A stretch of 64,000 nucleotides of DNA from Mesocentrotus franciscanus. Its lineage: Eukaryota; Echinodermata; Echinoidea; Camarodonta; Strongylocentrotidae. Each line of letters opens with the position of its first letter. Position 1 is the stretch's first letter. The position numbers and the translations under genes are program-made. Location: NCBI GenBank assembly GCA_037976565.1, contig CP137682.1, positions 2,916,867 through 2,980,866 on the forward strand, written 5' to 3'. Of the stretch, positions 1-10,932 are shown piece by piece. The notes under the pieces are model-generated. The model had not been told where the DNA came from and ran no database searches. It saw nothing but the letters and a program-made list of their open reading frames with translations.

Positions 1-227
1 TACAAATTTTGAAAACCGTTCGCCTGATGGTTTTCATAACACTATAGTCTATTAGGGAAAACGAGTATGGTAAAACCGGTCAATCAAAGATTTTACTTTT
101 TTGAGGCACTTCTTGATCATTTTGAAGCGCAATTTTTTTAGGGCTTCATTATTACACCATATCACAGACACTAATACCATGTAGGGCCGTGTATCTCAGA
201 TTTAACACTGTTAAACGATCCCTTTAA
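1..227 (+). mobile_element. TTAA MITE family C, left part outside window
   Basis: This stretch matches 62720-62990 (same strand) and 29450-29825 (inverted) with modest divergence, including the shared segment around 'gaggcacttcttgatcattt'. The right terminus reads 'gatccctttaa' and ends in a TTAA at 224-227, as in the other copies. No coding capacity is seen. The left half lies outside the window. Confidence 0.75.
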
Positions 228-263
228 GCAGAATAACAAATGTACAAACAGACATCCATCTAT

Positions 264-670
264 GGGTGCGTTTATCGTGTCTTACCACTCAGAATCAGCG
301 TTTCTATATGTACATATCAAACCCCACTATACAAACGTGTTTTGCGGGATGTCGCCTTAATCGACTCTTCACGATTCGAAATAAAGGCCTTGTCTCTGCG
401 CAGCTGCTTTGCGCTGTTTGACCCGGGAAGCAGATTAGCCTGGGAAGGTCCGATTTGTATGTGTGGTTCAAAAGAGCTTTGCGTTTATCATCTCACAGAA
501 ACGTGATTCTGGCTCTATGTCACATTCAAAACGCACTTTTTTAGGCATCTTAATATACCCATATCTAAAGACGTTTGAAAAAGGCTCCGGTTTATCACCT
601 TAAAAAATTTGCCTGAAAGACATTTGAAAACGCTGATTCTAGGCAAAAAAATTGCACGATAAACGCACCC
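264..670. mobile_element. TIR element with GGGTGCGTTTATCGTG ends
   Basis: A 407 bp element with exact 16 bp inverted ends: GGGTGCGTTTATCGTG at the left and its complement at 655-670. It is flanked by an imperfect direct repeat (acatccatctat before, acatccacctat after), which looks like an unusually long target-site duplication. Its right 150 bp recurs at 37618-37772. The two open frames across it (88 and 65 codons) have no recognisable domain and are repeat-internal. The superfamily is uncertain; the termini resemble those of the 36911 and 45234 elements. Confidence 0.75.
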
Positions 671-2420
671 AAACATCCACCTATGGGAGGAGAACCTATT
701 CATCTCAGACATGAAATTAGAATATAAATAAGAATTGATGAATGAAAAGGGTACAGCTGGTCATGGAAGTGGGAAATGAAACACAAAAAGTGCACTACTC
801 ATTTTGGCTAATGGTCCCTATTTCCTCGCCATACTACAAGGTGAGCAAAGAAAAAGAAGAGATCATGTAAAAAAAAATACAGAGATGTGTTTTAATGTTT
901 TCCTAATATTTCCAGCCCAAAAGCAGGATATATCATGTATGAAACAATATTATGGATCTATACATATATATATAAAGTTGTGGTTCACAAGACCAAGAAA
1001 GCTTACTGCTTCTTTAAATAATTATTGTCCAGAAAGTCATTTTGTACTCCCTCCCTCCTCATGTTAAAAAAAAACATAGTTCTGATAATTTTTTCGAAGT
1101 AGTGAGATAATTTTTCCTAAATATATATTAATACTTATGAAAGAACATCATCTTTTGAATCATGAAATTTTCCATTCTTACTAATATATTTTTCAAGTTT
1201 TCATACATGTGTATAAGCATTCTCAATTTGATGCTATCATTACTAATTGCAATTGCAAATCTAATGCCTTACCTTTTTTGTAATGAAACTACTTAAATAG
1301 GCCTATCACAAATTAATATTCCCTTGCAGATACATTAAATATGACACTTATTGCTTTATTACTGACAAAGAAGAAATTTTAACTGAATTAATCTTTTTTT
1401 TTTTGTGACACTCTGTGCATAATGAATTATACATACAGCAGGCAAGCATGTGCTTCGTCCCACTACACAATACCACTTTGTATCACAAGCTCGTAGTAGT
1501 GAAAATGAAATGACTGGAGTTGGGTTGCGGAGCAGGAAAAAAAATCACTCAAGCGGGGCCGAACCAATCTCGCTTTTTCAAACGCTCTTGTAACAATTTT
1601 CTCACCAGACTGCCTGCCCTAAGTGGTAGTTGTTTCTTATCAGCATACCTTATGAAAAATGAATCAGTATCAGTTTGCCTTCCATTAATTTTTTGGATAG
1701 TTTTACAAGCAGAGCATAAATCATGATTAGCTAGTCTACGTATTCAGCCTTTCAGGGTCATGAAGAAGGGACAGTGGCAATTATTCATGAATAAAGTTTA
1801 TATATTTCTGGATTCTCTGTTAATTCAATTTGTGTATTTCCCACAAAAACAATGTTTAATATGTTGTATGTATCTTGAAATATATTGAGTTCATCTTAAT
1901 ATTGAGTACATACAAAAATCTTTCTTATTTGTAGAAATATAGGGGTAGAGGTTAATGTGAGGGCAATAAAAGTGATAGTCTACATCCTCCAGACTTGGTT
2001 GAACCCAGAACCCAGAACAAAAGAGAGCTGCCTTTTTGCATTTAACATAACAATGCTGTCTATCTGCCTGAATAATGAATCCCATAAAAGAATCCCATCC
2101 AGCACTGGCAGGCACAAAGAGGATAAACCCTTCCAGAGCAAATCCATATAAATCCTAAATATAAACGTCTCCCTCTCCTCAATAAACCGCTGTATAAGAA
2201 TAGGAACTTGAGCTAATCTTGTCCCCTTTTCAATTCATATTCACACCTCTCTGCTATGTTATCCTCAGCCTATTCTTCAACAAACCCTGTGCATATGTCA
2301 CATTTAATGGAAAGGCTCGTCCAAGTAGTACAAAGGTGTTTGCCTCAGTTCCTTAAGTGCCTTTTCACAATGCTCCTTAAGAATAAGTTGCCAAAAAATG
2401 CTTTGAGGAATGAAATCACA
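671..2420. other. unique AT-rich DNA, no gene seen
   Basis: No exon with convincing splice sites, no tRNA and no TIR pair is visible. The 1440-1760 part is somewhat less AT-rich and unique within the window. Open frames here are short and unremarkable. Confidence 0.5.
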
Positions 2421-2723
2421 ATATATCGTCGCCTGGCTGGCAGAAGGGTGTTAGCTCGAATTTCAGATAAAAAATGATGCTCTAAGCAGAAGGGCGTTAG
2501 CACTAAATCGCCTCAAACTTGTATAAAACTGGCTTATTTCCGACAGAAATTTGCGGCCGTGTTCTACTGTAACATTTCTATTAGTCTTTTAAGTTTTAAA
2601 CCAATTCTCGGGATGGAAAGCAGTTTAAATATAAAACAAATCTTTAAATGCGAATAATTTGAAAAGTAGTTTTCGAGTCGCTCGCGCGCTAACGCCCTTC
2701 TGCCACCCGTGCGACGATATATG
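2421..2723. mobile_element. TIR element with ATATATCGTCGC ends
   Basis: Inverted ends of about 35 bp: ATATATCGTCGC followed after a few bases by GGCAGAAGGGTGTTAGC, mirrored at 2685-2722. The motif GCAGAAGGGCGTTAGC occurs a third time inside (2486-2502). The element is about 300 bp and non-coding. Its internal motif resembles the arm of the abundant 65-85 bp palindrome family (AGCCAGAAGGGYRTTAAC), suggesting a longer relative of that family. Confidence 0.7.
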
Positions 2724-3998
2724 TTGTTTTCAAAATGATATGACCTGAAAGCAAATGTATTTTACATTGACCAGTGACAAAACATGTAGTAACAGGCAGC
2801 CATTTAATACAGGAAAGGTCCAAAAGAGCTTTGCTATACTTCGAATATTCCTCATATTGAAACAATGAATTAACATGTATAGTGAATTATAAGTGAACTC
2901 CCACTCTTACAATAGAAAAACACAAAAGGACTCCCATGAAGAAGAAAAAATCTACACTATCTGATATCAATAAGGCCTACACCATTATGTGCCAAATACT
3001 ATAAGTATTTGAGCAACATTTACAATGAAATTTATTTTTCAAAAATGTGTGATTTGAGGGTGAGCCTGATACCTTATTTCTTGTCTGTTTAGAGGGCCAC
3101 AAATGAGATACAACCATCATTAAACAATTAACTTACCTTGCGTTAAACCAGACAGAGACAAATAAAGAGAAGAAATCAAATAAGAAACCTCTTTTCCTGG
3201 TATTAACAGCAATTAAAACCAAGAGCTACATGCATGACTCACTGCCAATGGAGAACTTAAACAAATAAACAATGGACGCATTCACACTTGTCCAACTTCG
3301 CAAAGCTTCAGAATGTAAGGTGTACAAATGCAATCGATATGTGCTCAAATGACCTATATTTTGGGGCACTTACTTCACTTCACTTCAAAATTGTCTGAAC
3401 ACAAGATTACTGTTAGAAATATGCTCCAGCTTAAATTGCTCCAGGATCAATATTGATATCACTAACCACATTCCTCGCTTCAATCCTAGACCGGGCAATA
3501 TACCTGTACCTAACCCTAACCCTAAAGACCAATCACAAACTTAACCTGAACAATATCTTTGATAAAATAAAGCCCAAAACAAATATTGACAGAGCACCAA
3601 GTAACACTGGAGCTTTCAAACTTGCCAGACATGCATGTCTCTACACTGAATTCTAGACTTTACAAAGTTTCAAGGAAGAAATTGATATAACTTTAGGTTT
3701 ATGAAAGAAATGAAATAGGAAGACACTACACCTTTTGATGCAAAATTACTTAATCATGAACAAGTACTGTGTGTAATTCTTATAAATGAAAATTTTCTAA
3801 AACATTTTTCTTGCCAGAAATGATTTCTTCCATGTAAATTTTAGAACCAAGTATGAACCCTCCCAACTGAATTCACATGACATCATTGCCTTGTAATCTT
3901 GTCAAGGTTTATCTCCAAATATTGACTTGTTAAGTGGTCTCAATTGACTACAAGAGCTGATAAGAAGGCTATTGGTCTGATAGGGACTCCAGGTCGCC
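2724..3998. other. unique AT-rich DNA
   Basis: No gene or repeat family is recognised apart from a short telomere-like run at 3509-3526. A 67-codon frame at 3453-3656 spans that run and has no features of a real protein. Confidence 0.5.
3509..3526 (-). repeat. short interstitial telomere-like repeat
   Basis: The plus strand reads CCTAACCCTAACCCTAAA, about three copies of CCCTAA, the complement of the TTAGGG telomere repeat used by most metazoans. It is too short to imply a chromosome end or fusion. Confidence 0.6.
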
Positions 3999-4130
3999 AT
4001 GACGACCAAGGAACCGCCAAAGAGATATGAAGGTCTGACACTTGACATTGATAATACCATGATATCAAATGTCAGAGAGATAGACGAACAGGTGGTATGT
4101 GGTTCTGAAAGTTCCCATGGTGGGCTCTAG
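3999..4130 (+). CDS. possible first coding exon, hypothetical
   Basis: A 43-codon frame begins MTTKEPPKRYEGLTLDID at an ATG in a fair context (gtcgccATGa). The phase-0 donor options are CAG|GTGGTA (4091) and GTG|GTATGT (4094); otherwise a TAG closes the frame at 4128-4130. The peptide is charged, of normal composition and not low-complexity, unlike most frames in this window. I recognise no family, and no downstream exon was found. The ATG lies in a near-palindrome (GGTCGCCATGACGACC), so this could equally be a regulatory site. Confidence 0.2.
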   Translation: MTTKEPPKRYEGLTLDIDNTMISNVREIDEQVVCGSESSHGGL

Positions 4131-5260
4131 CTATGTTTAACATTTTCTGAAGACACCCACCCCCAACCACCCGAACCCCTACCACCAACCACTAATACCA
4201 CCGTTGTCTTGCCACCCTTCAAAGAGAAATAGAGGTTGATATTGATAGAATTGGACAGACGTGATTGTTTAGTATTAACAAAGAAAAAGGCTAAAGATAG
4301 AGAGGGATGGAGAAAGAACTAAAGAGGGATCTGGTGACTGGACCTGCCCTTGCCATAACACCTGAGAGATATGCTTTCATTTTGGTATAACACCCATTTC
4401 CTATAATTAACATATTTCCTCTGGCTTGGTATCTGAAATGTAAAAGATGGTGGGGGAGGGTCCTTGAGGGCCTACTATGTCATGACAACCCCACCCCCAT
4501 ATACTCTTCTAAAGACAAAGAGGAGATGAAAGAGTTATGACTTCAGTGATTCTTCATGATTAAAGATGGTAACGTGGGGCATTACCTTGGTTTGGATATA
4601 ATTTGTTATTAATGCAAATAATTATGACAAATAATATCTCAATGAGGATTTGTAGTTGTATTTGAATCAATTAGGAATTGGATATGATGATAAAATATTA
4701 GACCTACCTTAATAAATAATGGATGAAGTTTTACCATGCCATGACCATTTGAGCCTAATTATACATTTGCTTTGACCAGTTCCACACTTCAGTAATTGAT
4801 CCGGCTAAATATCATTTCATTCAGATACTGAATCGAGTACTGTGACACAGATATCTTAATTAAATCTTGGATTGACGAGCCTACATGATTTATTTGAAAA
4901 TAAATGAGAAATCTAAACACATGTTTGCTGAGATCTCAGGGTCTGTCATTAAAAATACATTACAGGGGGATTTTATATGCAAGAGACAAACATGGACTCA
5001 GGTTGCTTTGTTTCCGTCTGTGCTGCAGAGAAAAGGATAACAGTCAAGCATGAATACGGTTGAAAGATGAGAAGATTGATGGCTAATTGAAACAAAGCTT
5101 TTACATTCAGATTACAGTTAGTAGAAATCTGTTCATTGTTTACTTTTTTCAATTATTTGTTCAAATGGTACAAGGAAAGTGACTTTTTAAGATATTAAAG
5201 AGTGAATGGTTCACTCTTTCACAGCTCATACGGGTGGTGTATTTTATGCCAAACATGCTT
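4131..5260. other. unique non-coding DNA, possible regulatory segment
   Basis: No repeat family is recognised. 4560-5120 is rich in TAAT/ATTA and CTAATTG words and includes an acceptor-like pyrimidine tract ending in tgctgcag near 5030 with no open exon behind it. It may be intronic regulatory DNA, but there is no direct evidence. Confidence 0.3.
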
Positions 5261-5271
5261 TACAAAATATG

Positions 5272-5340
5272 GTCTGCTGGGAGCCTGAAGAGCGTTAACT
5301 CCTATACTTTTACACAGACTTAATGCCCTTCTGGGTCTCA
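5272..5340. repeat. GCCAGAAGGG palindrome, copy 1
   Basis: Imperfect palindrome: gtctgctgggagcctgaag, then gttaactcctatactt, then taatgcccttctgg. It has the same layout as the other copies of this dispersed family. Confidence 0.7.
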
Positions 5341-5808
5341 ACATACCCTATATTATCACTTTTCACTAATGACAAGAGTTACACACGGAAAGAGAATCGA
5401 GCTACAAGCACTATGGTTTAATACTAGAGAAGATAGCTTTATAGCTGTACAGCTATGCTGGCTCACAGTGTGAAAAAGATCAATACTAAATCCCTTAATC
5501 TTGGGATAATCTGCTTTGGATAATCCCCTCAATGGTCCATTAGTCTGGTATTGGTCAAGTTAAGAAGGATGATCAGCATATAGTTGTCTCCTGTTGGGAC
5601 CACAATCCTTTTGTTTGACCACAAGTCTGCTATGTGAAAGATTTCAAAAACAATGGACCTGGAATATATTTGGCTCTTCAGACTAAAACCTGAACACCCA
5701 TGCAGAGGATTGCAAGATAGATAGTACAGAGAGAGAAAAAGAGAGTAAGGAGCTGGCTAGATAATATGAGAGAAGGGGCAGATAAATTACCAATACTACA
5801 GTCAAACC

Positions 5809-5901
5809 TGCTTTAGTGACCACCTGTATAGAAAGACCACCTGTCTACAAAGACCATTCTTCTTGTCTCTCTTGGGTGGTCTTTATAGACAGGTTTCACT
5901 G
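5809..5901. mobile_element. TA-flanked MITE family F (CAGTCAAACCTG)
   Basis: A 93 bp element with inverted ends CAGTCAAACCTG and CAGGTTTCACTG, flanked by TA on both sides, as expected for Tc1/mariner-type insertion. The inside has near-repeats of 'agaccacctgtctacaaa'. Relatives lie at 16278-16467 and 17888-18234. Confidence 0.75.
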
Positions 5902-6044
5902 TATTTGGTACAGACAGTCAGGTAGCATGTGCTGTAAGCTCCTTTATAATCAATACCAATGAATGACCAATGAAGACCAACATGAATGACTTGAACGTGT
6001 CATGGAGTCATCATTCACAGAGATTACTCTTGATCAATAATATA

Positions 6045-6119
6045 GTCTGTCCAGAGCAAGAAGGGCATTAACTGTATGTCAAAGTATATGAGTTAACACC
6101 CTTCTGGCTCCAACAGACA
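6045..6119. repeat. GCCAGAAGGG palindrome, copy 2
   Basis: gtctgt, then gagcaagaagggcattaac, then gagttaacacccttctggct and ccaacagaca. The arms are about 28 bp. Relative to copies at 18268 and 58801 it is in the opposite orientation (spacer reads aagtatatgag). Confidence 0.8.
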
Positions 6120-6918
6120 ATACTGTGGAGTTGAGGTCTAACTGTGTAGTTAGTCCTCTACGTATCAGTCTGAATAAGATCCCCACAAACCAAACCAAAC
6201 AAAACTTTGGCCCATGTTTCTACTCAATTTCCTACCCTCCCTTACCCTCTCCATCCTAAATGAGATGTCACTCTGATATTAAGGTCCATTAAACAAGCTA
6301 TTGATTGGTCTCACAATATCAAAATCAATACCAACCCAAGCCTCAAGTTAGGTCAAGCTCCCTATAGAGACATAAGCTGGACTAAGCTGTCACAACTCAA
6401 GCGTATCATTGTGGTATGAACTGTGCATCATTTCTTCCCTTGAGTATGGTTTAAAACCCCCTTCTTTTTTGGGGGGGGAGGGGGGGTGGACAAGGTTCAA
6501 AACCAAGTCATTGCACAGAGACTATTTTGGTATGTCATTTATTCTTAACATTTACATAGTCACTGGGATGGCAAAATCTTGTTAAAGTAGAAGTTACCGT
6601 TTCAAGGAACCAAAAATGCAATTCTGAAATGCATTGTAACATAAATATCTCGTCTTCATATAAACATAGAACCTTCTTACAATCTCAACATATACACAAC
6701 CTACATCACAGGATAACAGACTCTCACAGCATGCTCTTGTATTAGGAACAACCTACATCACAGGATAACAGACTCTCACATGCTCTTGTAATGTAGGAAG
6801 AAACTTTGAACTAGAAATTATATCCATTCATCTCACGTGTGTGATCAAAAACACCACTTAGTTTTATGCAATAGCAATCAAAATGCAAGTAATTTAAGGT
6901 TAAAAGAGTCCAACTTAC
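6120..6918. other. unique DNA with G-run and a small duplication
   Basis: Contains a run of about 17 G with one A near 6470-6487 and a head-to-tail duplication of about 47-51 bp at 6697-6791 (unit begins caacctacatcacagg). No gene is seen. It lies just downstream of the minus-strand donor at 6918-6913, so it would be intron if that exon is real. Confidence 0.45.
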
Positions 6919-7038
6919 CTTCTTCTGCTGGATTGTCGGCGTGCAAATTCTTTCATGGTGGCATTAAGTCCAAAATAATACGATCCTCACCAAAATATTT
7001 TCCAAATGATTCCAACAATAATTGATTCTCCGTTTGCG
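6919..7038 (-). CDS. candidate exon with perfect-Kozak start, overlapping uORF stop
   Basis: On the minus strand a good acceptor (ctttctttcag|cgcaaacg) opens a 120 bp exon that ends at a consensus donor (AGAAGAAG|GTAAGT). The exon holds gccaccATGa, an ideal Kozak context; from there it reads MKEFARRQSSRR and leaves in phase 2. A second frame crosses the first 86 bases without a stop (QTENQLLLESFGKYFGED...) and ends at a TGA overlapping that ATG (ATGA). If the exon near 9.3 kb is spliced to it, that frame becomes a 52-codon ORF. So the exon may be a 5' exon with a uORF and the main start, or the end of a small protein. No family recognised. Confidence 0.4.
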
Positions 7039-9230
7039 CTGAAAGAAAGTATATCTCCAGTGCTTTAAATGCTACAATGTAGTCTTTGTAGATACATAAT
7101 GAGCATACAGTGTTGAATTACAGACCAGGGTCGTCTAAAACTGTAGCAACTACTTCCTTGACATCTAAAGATTCAAAAGAAAACATTCTTGCTCAGGCGT
7201 GGCGTATTGTTTCTTCACATTAATAAGCTCCACCCACTTGGCTTAGGTTCAAACTATGAAGTTCAGTCGGGCGATTCTAACATGTAATTGTCTGTATCAA
7301 AGCAGTGTAAACACAAGGAAAGCTGTTATACTTCAAGATCAACCACCAGATTGAAGTCATTTAACATTAAACACCATTGCAGGAAACAAACCGGGAAATA
7401 AATTGATAGACCTTTTTAGTTGAAGTCAAGACTGGTACAGGAAGACTTCTCAGACATTTGATCAAATATTAATGAAGAAATTATAGGACATCCACAAGTT
7501 CAAGCCACTTCAAGGGTTTATTAAATATTGCCCTTTCTCACGGGTTTTCTCAGTTTTGGTCAGAGATGCCAGTAACCTTGTAATTCCAGTTTCTGAGAGG
7601 ATGATGTACTATTGGTTGTTAACTAGTTGAGAAAGTTTTCCATAAAGTTTTGAAGCGTGCAAGACCTCAAGTGATCAATCATTATCTGAAGAGCCTAAGG
7701 GATGCCACCATTCCAAACATAAAGAGCTTAAGGATCAATGTCCCATGGTTGTTAACTGGTAGAGAGAGCTTTCCACAACTTTTAAACTGCACAGAACCTG
7801 AAGATACTGGACAATGATATCGGAAGAGAGGGATTCCAAACATGGAAAGCACAAGCATTACCAACTACAGTCGCCAGGAGGATAGTTTATAAATACACTC
7901 TCGAGGCACCTTGGCATAGGCCTGTTTCATATACACCGCCCACAACATGTGTGTCAAACTCTTCCTCATTCACAGATACAATCATAACAACAATGCTATG
8001 CCGCCCTCTTGTGACCACTGCCTATTGTGATACCGATTGATTTCCAATAGAAATCAGATGATTCAGTCCCCACTAAGGCCCTAACATGACACTGGCAACT
8101 CCTTGAGGATTTTTATCCATGTGTGGTCGGTCGAGCAGAAAGCCCCCTCCCACGAAGACAATAAAAACTTTGACCATCGTCATGACCCCCCTCCCCCTTC
8201 TTTATAATCTCTTTACTTTTTCTCATTGTGATATCACAGAGGATATAGAATGGCATTTAAAATCTATGAATAGATTTGAAGAAGCGGAGAAAAAATAAGA
8301 TATCAGCCTAAAGAAGAGATCAATGGAGCGGAGTCAAAGTGAGGTTTGTCAATTTAAGAGCATGACAGTCATTACATGATTAAGGACAGTGATAATAACG
8401 ATAAGAATGTAACAGTGTCATGAGACATTTTTGAAAAGTAATTAACTACATCTCCTCTTTCTAAAAGTTTTATGACTTTTCTTTTTCACACACCCTCACC
8501 ACATAACCTTTCATTCTTTAACTTTTCACCTACTTTCTCATTGTCAAATACCTCATTTGTATCCTTTGATACATTTCTGAACTCTTCAAAAAACAGTATA
8601 ATTTTCTCAAGAAGAACAAAATTCATTTAACATACATGCATTTCCAAAGAGTTTTTCCAGATATATCTTAGGCTAAGTAATTAATGGGTTGATGATTCCC
8701 TTTTATTTAAAGTTGATACTTATAGGAAATAAAATCAAATAAAAATAGTTAATTTTATAATTGAATGAGTTATTAAAGCAATTTATGCAGCTAACATGCC
8801 ATGAAAGTGTGCAGTTTTGTGTTTTATGAAAATCAAATTTCACTAAATTGACTCTATCCTGACCTACGAAATCGCCTAAGGGAAAGTGGCTTTGTGAGTG
8901 ACGTCAGAGCCGGGATATGCTTCACGCAGCTATAGAGACTAACTGCGATCTACACACAAATGTTCATAGAGTCGATGTCAGTTCCACTCTCTCAAAACGA
9001 TTGAAATATTGCCTGAATGGTCAATATCTGGCATACAGTTGTCCTCTCCCGTCCTGAAACATATCCTAATGTCAATATTCATGTCATTATTGGCATTGAA
9101 AAAGTGACAATATCCGTAAAATAACTGTTTACAACTCAACTTTTTCACCGGCTTTAGCTTGCCAGCTGAGCTGTATGTACACGGAGATAGCATGAAAAAT
9201 CAACCTAGCTGTGTTTCAAAACAAAATTAC
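7039..9230 (-). other. possible intron of the minus-strand candidate gene
   Basis: No repeat family of the window is recognised here. It is bounded by the putative donor at 9230-9225 (AAAG|GTAATT) and the acceptor at 7040-7039. AT content is high from 8400 to 8860, and base composition rises in GC around 8870-8960 (with tgacgtca at 8900). No further exon is convincing. Confidence 0.3.
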
Positions 9231-9303
9231 CTTTAGTAGAATCATGTTCGAGGTGGAATTTCCTTTGACATAACAATGAATAATGTTTCTTCTCCATTGT
9301 CAT
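9231..9303 (-). CDS. candidate 5' exon of a short spliced ORF
   Basis: The minus strand reads cgacaaATGacaATGG with two in-frame ATGs (the second has A at -3 and G at +4), then MTMEKKHYSLLCQRKFHLEH..., leaving in phase 1 at AAAG|GTAATT. Joined to the exon at 7038-6919 the phase fits and gives 52 codons with no internal stop (Ala at the junction, then QTENQLL...), ending at the ATGA overlap. The frame is open upstream to 9501, so an earlier start or acceptor is possible. The donor is only moderate (GTAATT). Phase agreement alone has a one-in-three chance. Confidence 0.3.
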
Positions 9304-10120
9304 TTGTCGATAACTATAATTACATAGAATAGTGTATTTCTCGCCGTTTTGTCTTGGTTTGGTTTCGTAAGGGTTTCGTCTATCGCGACTGAAATGCAAG
9401 CGTACAGTACTGTGTGTGTGCGTGTGTGCAGTGTAGTCACGTTTACGTGTGTTTTGATGTGCGTGCAGGTAATGTAAATCCGCCAGCGATACTAAATTCA
9501 ATCAGCGATCAGCCGTGTAGGTAAGGCGCGGCTGCCAAGAGCCGCACTACTCGCAGATGAATCGTAACAACAGCAGAATCGCCTCGATTTTTCCAGCTAA
9601 TCTAGCCATGATACGATCGACTAAATGAAATATTCTTCGATTTGTTTGAATTTTATTTTATTCATAATAATGATTAAATCAATACTAACTGTGTTTTTTC
9701 CATAGTGGAAGAGGTGAAGTCTTCGACTGATATGTCAAAGTGAAACTACATGGTGGTAAAAATCGCCGGCACCCAAATCCCATTATATATGCAGGCTCGC
9801 TGTACAACAAAGCCGGGACACAGCCATAGTTTCACCTTCTTTTCCCCATTTTTCAACGTTTTTATTTCACAAATAATACATTTCTTAGAATATAAAGATG
9901 GAAATATTAATGAGAAGTAACTTACAAACGATGTTGTATTATAATTTATTCTATAGTAAGGGTAAAATAACACATAAGTTGAAGCTGTGTTTTCAGCCTT
10001 ATAATGTTATACATGCGTTCTACTAGATATCCGGAAGTGGCACACTAGCCACGCCTCCCTTTTCCTACGTCACAGCTAAAGGCCGTTTCGGATGACAATA
10101 GGGCAAATTTGTCCCAGAGA
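9304..10120 (-). promoter_or_regulatory. CpG-containing, promoter-like region
   Basis: This is richer in CpG than its surroundings (for example around 9350-9620). It carries an ETS-like word (ccggaagtgg, 10031-10040) and a CRE-like word (tacgtcac, about 10064-10071), and lies immediately upstream of the minus-strand candidate exon at 9303-9231. It includes a short TG/CA-rich run near 9412-9430. No TATA box at a clear position was found, so promoter assignment is by composition and context only. Confidence 0.3.
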
Positions 10121-10273
10121 ATAGGGTGATTGTTTTCACCCTAATTTCGCTTTTTCGGAAGTGTTATATTGTTTGAATGTCATCCAAGCTCATTGTATGG
10201 CTTATAAGCTTTGTGTAGATATGAATATCTTCATATTTAGGGCTCTTCTATGAATATCACCTTTAATAACTAC

Positions 10274-10463
10274 ATGATGGGGGGGACCTTGCAAGATACG
10301 TCACAGAGTTGCCAATTTGTGTTTGATTGATAGCAACTTCAAAAATTCATAATTTTCAAATTTTTAATCGATATTTGCTTGAACATTCACTGACCTGTTT
10401 CTCTCATTTTTCTGCTTCTATTAAAGGCAACGTAACATCACGCAGGGTGGGCTTCCCCTTTAA
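10274..10463. mobile_element. TTAA MITE family E, left end degraded
   Basis: Matches 27590-27783: the shared words 'gatacgtcacag', 'ttgccaatttgtgttt' and 'gtttctctcatttttctgct' occur in the same order. The right end reads cttcccctttaa with TTAA at 10460-10463. The left terminus is degraded to a G-run. Confidence 0.7.
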
Positions 10464-10482
10464 TTTCCTAATTAACTCTCTG

Positions 10483-10488
10483 TCTCTG

Positions 10489-10519
<31 letters not shown>

Positions 10520-10535
10520 TGCTCCGCTCTCTTTA
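10483..10535. repeat. (CT)n microsatellite
   Basis: Mostly pure CT dinucleotides. The open frame reading Ser-Leu across it is an artefact of the repeat. Confidence 0.9.
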
Positions 10536-10576
10536 ATTTAAACCCATTATTATTTCCATGCTGAGCAAGGAATGAT

Positions 10577-10846
10577 ACACTATGAACATGATGGACAAAG
10601 AAAGAGGACAACATATACAATTCATCATTCTACCCTCAACAATTGCTGTGGTAGACAAAGGAACATCCCTTCACTGCTATTATGTAAAATAAGTAGAACA
10701 GGTGAATATGCATGTGTCACCTGTTCTACACATTTTTACATAATAGCAGTGAAGGGATGTTCCTTTGTCTACCACAGCAATTGTTGAGGGTAGAATGAGG
10801 AATTGTATATGTTGTCCTCTTTCTTTGTCCGTCATGTTCATAGTGA
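10577..10846. repeat. long near-perfect inverted repeat (hairpin)
   Basis: The arms 10577-10705 and 10717-10846 are about 129 bp each, with only a handful of mismatches and one small indel, around an 11 bp loop (atatgcatgtg). No copy of either arm is seen elsewhere in the window, and no TSD-like flank is obvious beyond short similarity. It could be a young fold-back MITE or the source of a hairpin RNA. The 71-codon open frame over it is a by-product. Confidence 0.9.
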
Positions 10847-10932
10847 TAATGAGTCAAATAAAACTGACAATGAATAGCTTTAAACGAGATTAGAACAACA
10901 GCATATTAACAATTAAAGTTTCAAACGTCTCC

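Noticed and set aside
3509..3526. Ancient telomere or chromosome fusion point
   Set aside because: Only about three CCCTAA units and no subtelomeric context.
9205..9501. 98-codon minus-strand frame as a complete gene
   Set aside because: Its apparent start is a TTG, and the upstream half reads a TG/CA-rich run; only the 3' part from the ATGs at 9303 is kept as a candidate exon.
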